Assembly (NCBI GenBank): GCA_033961575.1
Contig: CM066736.1
Coordinates: forward strand, 90,900,852 to 90,964,851
DNA length: 64,000 nucleotides
Direction: 5' to 3'
DNA from: Aselliscus stoliczkanus
Lineage: Eukaryota > Chordata > Mammalia > Chiroptera > Hipposideridae
The first letter of the stretch is position 1; each line of letters starts with the position of its first letter. The notes under the pieces are model-generated. The model did no database searches. It worked only from the letters and a program-made list of their open reading frames with translations, and had not been told where the DNA came from. Both the position numbers and the translations under genes were made by a program. Positions 59,041 to 64,000 of the stretch are shown here, piece by piece.

Positions 59041-60870
59041 AGATGCATATGGAAGCCAAAGACAGAGAGAAAATATTAAAATATTCACCAAAGACATATC
59101 TGACTAAGGACCTGTATCCAGAATCTATAAAGAATTCCAGGGCACAGAGCTTCAGAGAGCAGATCGGTGAGTATTCCCACTGCTGGCTCCCTGCGGGGCG
59201 CGGCCCATCTAGAGTACAGCAAGAGCACAGTGATCTGCAGCCTGAGGAAAAAACCTCAGGCCGGGCGAGAGGGGGAGGAGAGACGGGAGACGTGCAGCTG
59301 CACGCACAGCTCCCCAGGTCCCCAGGAAGCAGGGTACAGAGCGCGACAGCGACAGGGCAAGATCAATCCCTGCACCCGCCCAGTTCAGGGATCAGTCTAA
59401 GTCCACCGGGTCCCACCAAGCACAGCAAGAGCACCTCAGCGCGCAGACGCTGAGGCAGAAGCCTGAAACCGGGCAAGCAGGGGAAAAAAGAATACTGTCG
59501 GGGAGGAGGAGACACAGCGCGCCAGGAGGACACGCGGGTACGGGAGAGACGGAGCTGGGATCTGAGCCTCGGCAAGGTGCGCAGTCTCCTAAACCCCGGC
59601 AGTCCCTCCGGGAGAGCAGCAGGAATACCACTGCGCGCACAACCTCGGAGGCAGAAGCGTGAAACCAGACTAGCAGGGGAAGAAAGAATACTCCGTGGGG
59701 GGAGACACAGCGCGCCCAAGCAGAGACGCAGGTCCCAGGGATATGAAAGACAGTTCGGGGAATACAATTAATAATGTTGTAAATATTTTGTGGGGTGTCA
59801 GATGGTCACATGTCTTGTTAGGGAGACCAACTCATAGATGGAGTAGAGGCTTGATCACTGCACTGTACACCTGAAGCTGAGGTTGTATAATATTGTATGC
59901 CAACTGTAATTGAATATATAGATAGTCATGGGATGTGGATTATACTGTGGAAGGGACTCAGAGGAAGTGTAATAGATATGTATGTTATGGGGGGAGTGGG
60001 GTGGCGAATTGGGGGAGGGGGGTTGTCACTTTGAGGGGTAAAAAGTGTAGCTATTGCACTGTGTTGTACACCTGAAACTAATTAAAAATAAATAAATAAA
60101 TAAATAAAATAAAATGGGACACTTAACTCCTATATAATTTTATTAACTAATGTCATCCCAAAAAATTTAATAAAAATTATTTTATCTTTTAAAAAAAAGA
60201 ATTCCACAAATCAATAATAAAAACAAATCAATCTAATTTAAAAATGGACAAAGGATTTGAGCAAACAAGAAGTGGAGTTAGGAATGGCCAATTTGCACAT
60301 AAAAAAAGTGCTTGCCAGGAATATGCAAAATAAAATCACAATAAAATAGCACTACGAACCACTAAAGTACTTAAAATTAAAATGATTTGCAAATTCAAAT
60401 GTTGGCAAGGATGTGTATCAATCTGAATTTTCATACATTGTTGGTGAGTGTGTAAAATAGTACAATAACTTTGGAAGATAATTCAGCAGTTGTCTTAAAG
60501 TGAAATATACATCTACCCTAAACAAAGGAATTCAATTTTTAGGTATATTCTCAAGAATAATTATAGCATATGTCCACAAGAAGACTTGTACAAGAATGTT
60601 CATGATACCTTGATTCATAATACACAAAATTAAAGACACCTCAAATATCTCTCAACAGGAGAATGGATAAATACTTTGCTTATGTTTATTGAATGGGATG
60701 ATAATCATCAGTAAAAGAGAACAAATGACTGATATGTAAACCAATATGAATAAAGAACAAAAGTGTTAAGTTAGGCATAGGAAGTCTTATACAATGGAAT
60801 TTATACTGTATAATTTCATTCATAAGAAGGTCCAAACAGGCAAAAATTAGGTTCAGCTTCAAATAGTGGA
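59041..60870 (+). mobile_element. Old L1 3' fragment, split by a composite element
   Basis: The left part (59041-59139) is the end of ORF2 (AAGACATATCTGACTAAGGAC, CCAGAATCTATAAAGAATTCC). It resumes at 60207 (CAAATCAATAATAAAAACAAA, then AATGGACAAAGGATTTGAGC) and runs through the 3' UTR to about 60870. The 59140-60195 insert is younger. Confidence 0.75.
59140..60195 (+). mobile_element. Composite: CpG-rich 5' module joined to L1 3' end
   Basis: An insert flanked by an 11-bp target-site duplication (AAAGAATTCCA, 59129-59139 and 60196-60206). The first ~600 bp are CpG-rich and contain a partial tandem duplication (GAGGCAGAAGC plus GTGAAACC- and GCAGGGGAA-like blocks at about 59450 and 59645). 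From about 59735 it matches the L1 3' UTR of the element at 18494-21833 (GGGATATGAAAGACAGTTCG and onward) to (AAAT)n, then has a second ~85-bp L1-type tail ending in poly(A). There is no ORF1 or ORF2. The open frames across the GC-rich part have no recognisable protein motifs. The 5' module looks like an L1 5' UTR, but this was not confirmed. Confidence 0.75.
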
Positions 60871-60917
60871 GAATTTCATTCTATCAAAATAACCCTCCCA
60901 TAGATAACTTAAAATCG

Positions 60918-60964
60918 TATGTGTGTGTGTGTGTGTGTGTGCGTGCGTGCGTGTGTGTGTGTGT
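60918..60964. repeat. (GT)n with GC interruptions
   Basis: A GT run interrupted by GTGC units (GTGCGTGCGTGC) in the middle. Confidence 0.95.
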
Positions 60965-61129
60965 AGGGAATAAGATCTGATGGCACTGTAGGATAATCAA
61001 AAACAGAAACTAAAAGGGAATTTCCTTTCCCTCTTCGTAAATGGAAACATGGTGTTAGTTTCCTGTTTTTAAGTCTTTTCACCATGCTGTACATTACATC
61101 TCCAGAACCTGTAGATACTACGTAACTGA

Positions 61130-61565
61130 AACCGTACCTTTTGACCAACATCTCCTCATTTCTTTCAGTCCCCAGCCCCTGGCAACTACAATTCTACTCT
61201 CTGCTTTTATGAGTTTGACTTTTTTAGCTTCCACATATTAAGTGAGATCATGCAGCATCTGTATTCTGTGATTTATTTCACTTATTTATGTGATTTATTT
61301 CCCTCTATGTTTTTCCATGTTGTCACAAATGGCAGAATTTCCTTCTTTGCAAGGTTAAATAAAAATCCATATATGTGTATAATCTCCCACATTTCTTTAT
61401 CCATTCATCTGTCAATGGACATTTAAGTTGTTTCTGTGTCTTGGCTGTTGTGAATAATGTTGAGATGAACATGGGAGTGCAGTTATCTCTTCAAGATACA
61501 CATTGTATTTCCTTTGGATATATATCCAGAAATGGGGTTGCTGGATCGACTCTTACTCTCCCAAT
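61130..61565 (-). mobile_element. Old L1 3' fragment, antisense
   Basis: Plus-strand TAGCTTCCACATATTAAGTG, GAGATCATGCAGCATCTGTA, CCATTCATCTGTCAATGGAC and AATGGGGTTGCTGGATCG are the reverse of the standard L1 tail. Confidence 0.75.
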
Positions 61566-61601
61566 CAGTTTTCAAAGTAGCTAATTACAAACAAAAGCCA
61601 G

Positions 61602-61965
61602 GGCCGGCCCAGTGGCTCATTTGGTAAGAGCTCAAGCTCTGAGCAACAGGGCTTCTGGTTCGATTCCCACATCTGAACAACAGCTCGACCTGGAGCTGGG
61701 CTGCCATGAGTGGCCAGCAACAGTGTAGGCTGCAGTGGGCTGCAATGGGTTACAGTAGGCTGCTGTGAGCTACCGTGAGCCGCTGTGAATGGCCAACCAA
61801 TGGCTGGCAATCGACTGCCTCAGCCAGAAAGAGCACAACGATCACAATACCAACATGGGCCAGTGAAGCGACATCCTCCACAACTAGACTGAAGAACAAA
61901 AGGATAGCAACTTGTCTGTTCCCCTCCCCCAATTCCCCAATAAAATCTTAAAACAAACAAACAAA
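61602..61965 (+). mobile_element. tRNA-derived SINE, intermediate form
   Basis: Starts GGGCCGGCCCAGTGGCTCATT, B box GGTTCGATTCCC, ends CCCCAATTCCCCAATAAAATC and (AAAC)n. The head is VES-like (GAGCAACAGGGCTTCTGG) while the second half matches the long form, so it bridges the two subfamilies. Confidence 0.9.
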
Positions 61966-61989
61966 CAAAACCCACTAAGCCAAAATGAA

Positions 61990-62821
61990 AGTAACAGTGA
62001 AGACTCATTACTGCAATAGTATAAGGATAGAGGCTAAATGGGAGAAAGCACCAACTTCCCCCCTCCCTTTCCCCTCATGGAACAGTGCACAAGGATCAGG
62101 TGGATCAGACATGGGGGTTGTCTCACTGCCAAGGGAGTCCTGGACAAAAGGCTCCTGCAGTGTTACCAACGCAGGGACCAAAGAGGGCTCAAAGGAAAAG
62201 GGCTAGCTAGAAGTGGGAAAATACTGAGAACTGAGTCAGAGAGGAGAAAAGTGTCTTCAAGGTTTTTTCAATAAGGAGACTCCAAATAGAGGCACCTGGG
62301 CTAGGAACGTAGCTATGTATAAGAGCATGGCCTGCCGGGGGGATGGAAGGGGTCTGAGTTCTTGGCTGCAACGCTTCAGAGGCAGCAATGCACTGGCTGT
62401 GCTCTAAGCCTGGTGTGGGAGGGCAGCTTTTCCCTGTGAGGCCCGCCCTGTGTGGTAGAGCCTTTGTAATTGCCAACGGTTGGGCGTAAAGAATTACATA
62501 TAAGATTTCAGCCTGGAGCTGGACTCTTCAACTCCAAGCCTTTAATTTTTTAAGATCCTCAGCTAGAAACATTGGCTACACCCTGATCAACCTGAATGGG
62601 TGAGATTTTAACTGATTATGTCAAGAATTGGGTAATTAGCTTGAGGCAATGGTGGACTAAAGCCATGAAGATCACTTCAAGTAAGATGAGACCTGTCCGA
62701 AGGACTGAATGTAACCGTGGGTCTCAATAGTTACCAAGTCAGGAAAAGATGTGCCATAGCCATTAGGGTTTACTATAGAGAGTCAGGAAGATTTCTTCTT
62801 AAGTTTCAGTATGAATCCTTT
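61990..62821. other. Unassigned intergenic DNA
   Basis: GC-richer than average, with a TATA-like CTATGTATAAGAGC near 62312. It could be LTR-derived, but no polyadenylation signal or ends were found. Confidence 0.3.
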
Positions 62822-63485
62822 TCATCTGGTCCAAGGCATTAACTCAGGCACACCACAGCTCTTCATTATAGCACAGCTGATGATGACCTTCTGGGCAGCT
62901 GAGGCAATGCCAGGATAGTCAGGGTACGTGTACAAGGAATAAAACCCCAGAGTACACGTGGTCCAACAGAAACACAGTGCACATTGGGAGGGCATCCCAA
63001 GCAAAACAAACATCAATGAGACAGCAGGTTAACAGAGCTCCTAATGTGGCCTCCATTGTGGGGCCCCCCACCCTGGGGTTTCCAGAACAGGCAAAATAAT
63101 TCATTTTAATCATTGGTTTCAGAACTGCCACAAAGGTCAGTTTTAGTTTTGTTTGTCTGTAATAACAGTGTATCAGCCAGATAAATGTGGACGACATTTG
63201 TGTCTGTGCAGAAAATGCAGGAGCCAAATCTTCCCCATTCATCTCATAGAGCTGTGAGATTGTGAACTCAGCAGTCAGGCAATCCAAGGTCTCACAGCAC
63301 CTTGAAAAGGCAGCACCTGGGGTTAATTCAGGAGGGGAAGCTTTCAGGAGCAGCTCTGAAGGATCTGAGAGATCATTGATGTTTCCCCACCCTGATGCCT
63401 CCCCAGATACCACGGTGTTAGCTTTCTCTTTTGTTGTTGTTACAGATATGCCCCATTTAATAATGAATTTTACATGTATAATCAC
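62822..63485 (-). pseudogene. Unidentified coding-like segment, possibly a pseudogene
   Basis: On the minus strand a 188-codon open frame (62919-63485) and a second overlapping frame (62822-63016) both show unbiased, protein-like composition (ELLLKASPPELTPG, IWLIHCYYRQTKLKLTFVAV; then TTCTLGFYSLYTYPDYPG). The pattern would fit a frameshifted processed copy of an unknown gene. I do not recognise it and cannot exclude chance. Confidence 0.2.
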
Positions 63486-64000
63486 TTATTTTCATCCAGA
63501 ATTTTTAGTCCAGATTATATGCAAGATAGACAAAAGAATGTACACAGAAAAACATTTTTAGACAGCTTAATCAGTAAGACACATTATGTTTAAGCATTGG
63601 TTAGCACAGAAATGACTCTCCCACCCCTGCTGTTTAATAGTCACTCTGACCCCTTATTTAATTGAAACTTTAGAAAGGAATTGAAAAGGATAGAAGGCCC
63701 TTGTATGGTCCCCCAAAAGACAAAGATGTTGAAATTGTAAAAGAAGGGTCTAAAATTGAAGGGAGTGGGCAGAAATCCTGATCACACCTGGAAGCAAATG
63801 ACAAGTGTACTTTTGGGGAATTCCTGCCTTGAGACCCCAGATTGCTCCCCTGAGATGTGTAGTCAGGCTGAGCTTGTCCTGTCCCCTCCATCAGCTGCAT
63901 AAGCCTGTCCTTTAATTGTCCATTAAAATGCTCACTTTCTTCTGTGGTTAAGGTGTGATTTGAAACATGTAGGGTCCATCATACGTCCCCTGTTTGGGCC
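63486..64000. other. Right edge, nothing recognised
   Basis: Short open frames only; no motif or repeat identified. Confidence 0.35.

Noticed and set aside
59363..59767. 134-codon minus-strand frame in GC-rich DNA
   Set aside because: It lies in the 5' module of the composite L1-like element; low-complexity R/P/S-rich translation without motifs.

Overview
The window looks like mammalian nuclear DNA, most likely from a bat. It has olfactory receptor (OR) coding exons of the fish-like class I type, many LINE-1 (L1) fragments, retroviral LTRs, and many tRNA-derived SINEs that begin GGCCGGCC, carry A-box and B-box-like sequence, and end in CCAATTCCCCAATAAAATCT plus a poly(A) tail. SINEs of this type (VES / Rhin-1-like) are known from bats; the long GC-rich form suggests a rhinolophoid (horseshoe or leaf-nosed) bat. 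That placement is inference from remembered repeat families, not from a search.

Protein-coding content is five single-exon class I OR loci. From left to right: an OR52N5-like pseudogene (minus, 5341-6317), an OR51H1-like pseudogene (minus, 14236-15184), an OR52N2-like copy with one nonsense codon (plus, 28635-29594), an intact OR52N2-like gene of 321 codons (plus, 38983-39948), and an OR52E-like pseudogene (plus, 53611-54543). This resembles the human 11p15.4 order OR52N5 - OR52N1/N2 - OR52E6/E8, so the segment is probably the orthologous part of the class I OR cluster. Only OR52N2 is predicted to give a receptor. The ORs are independent genes; there is no operon-like cooperation.

The rest is repeat-dominated. 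1-4157 is a nest of L1 pieces with SINEs inserted, one of them inside another SINE. 18494-21833 is an L1 with a monomeric 5' UTR, broken ORF1, a small piece of ORF2 and a complete 3' end, flanked by an 11-bp target-site duplication. 34911-36413 is a short SINE split by a 1.39-kb solo LTR whose transcribed part holds about 32 copies of a 26-bp minisatellite. 40589-45713 is rich in LTRs, 51741-52793 is another solo LTR, and 59140-60195 is a small composite of a CpG-rich 5' module joined to an L1 3' end. Simple repeats, MIR-like relics and a mariner-type palindromic MITE are scattered through the intergenic DNA.

I see no tRNA or rRNA gene, CRISPR array, operon or bacterial feature, and no evidence for a novel multi-gene system. 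The most unusual object is the minisatellite-bearing solo LTR at 34944-36335.
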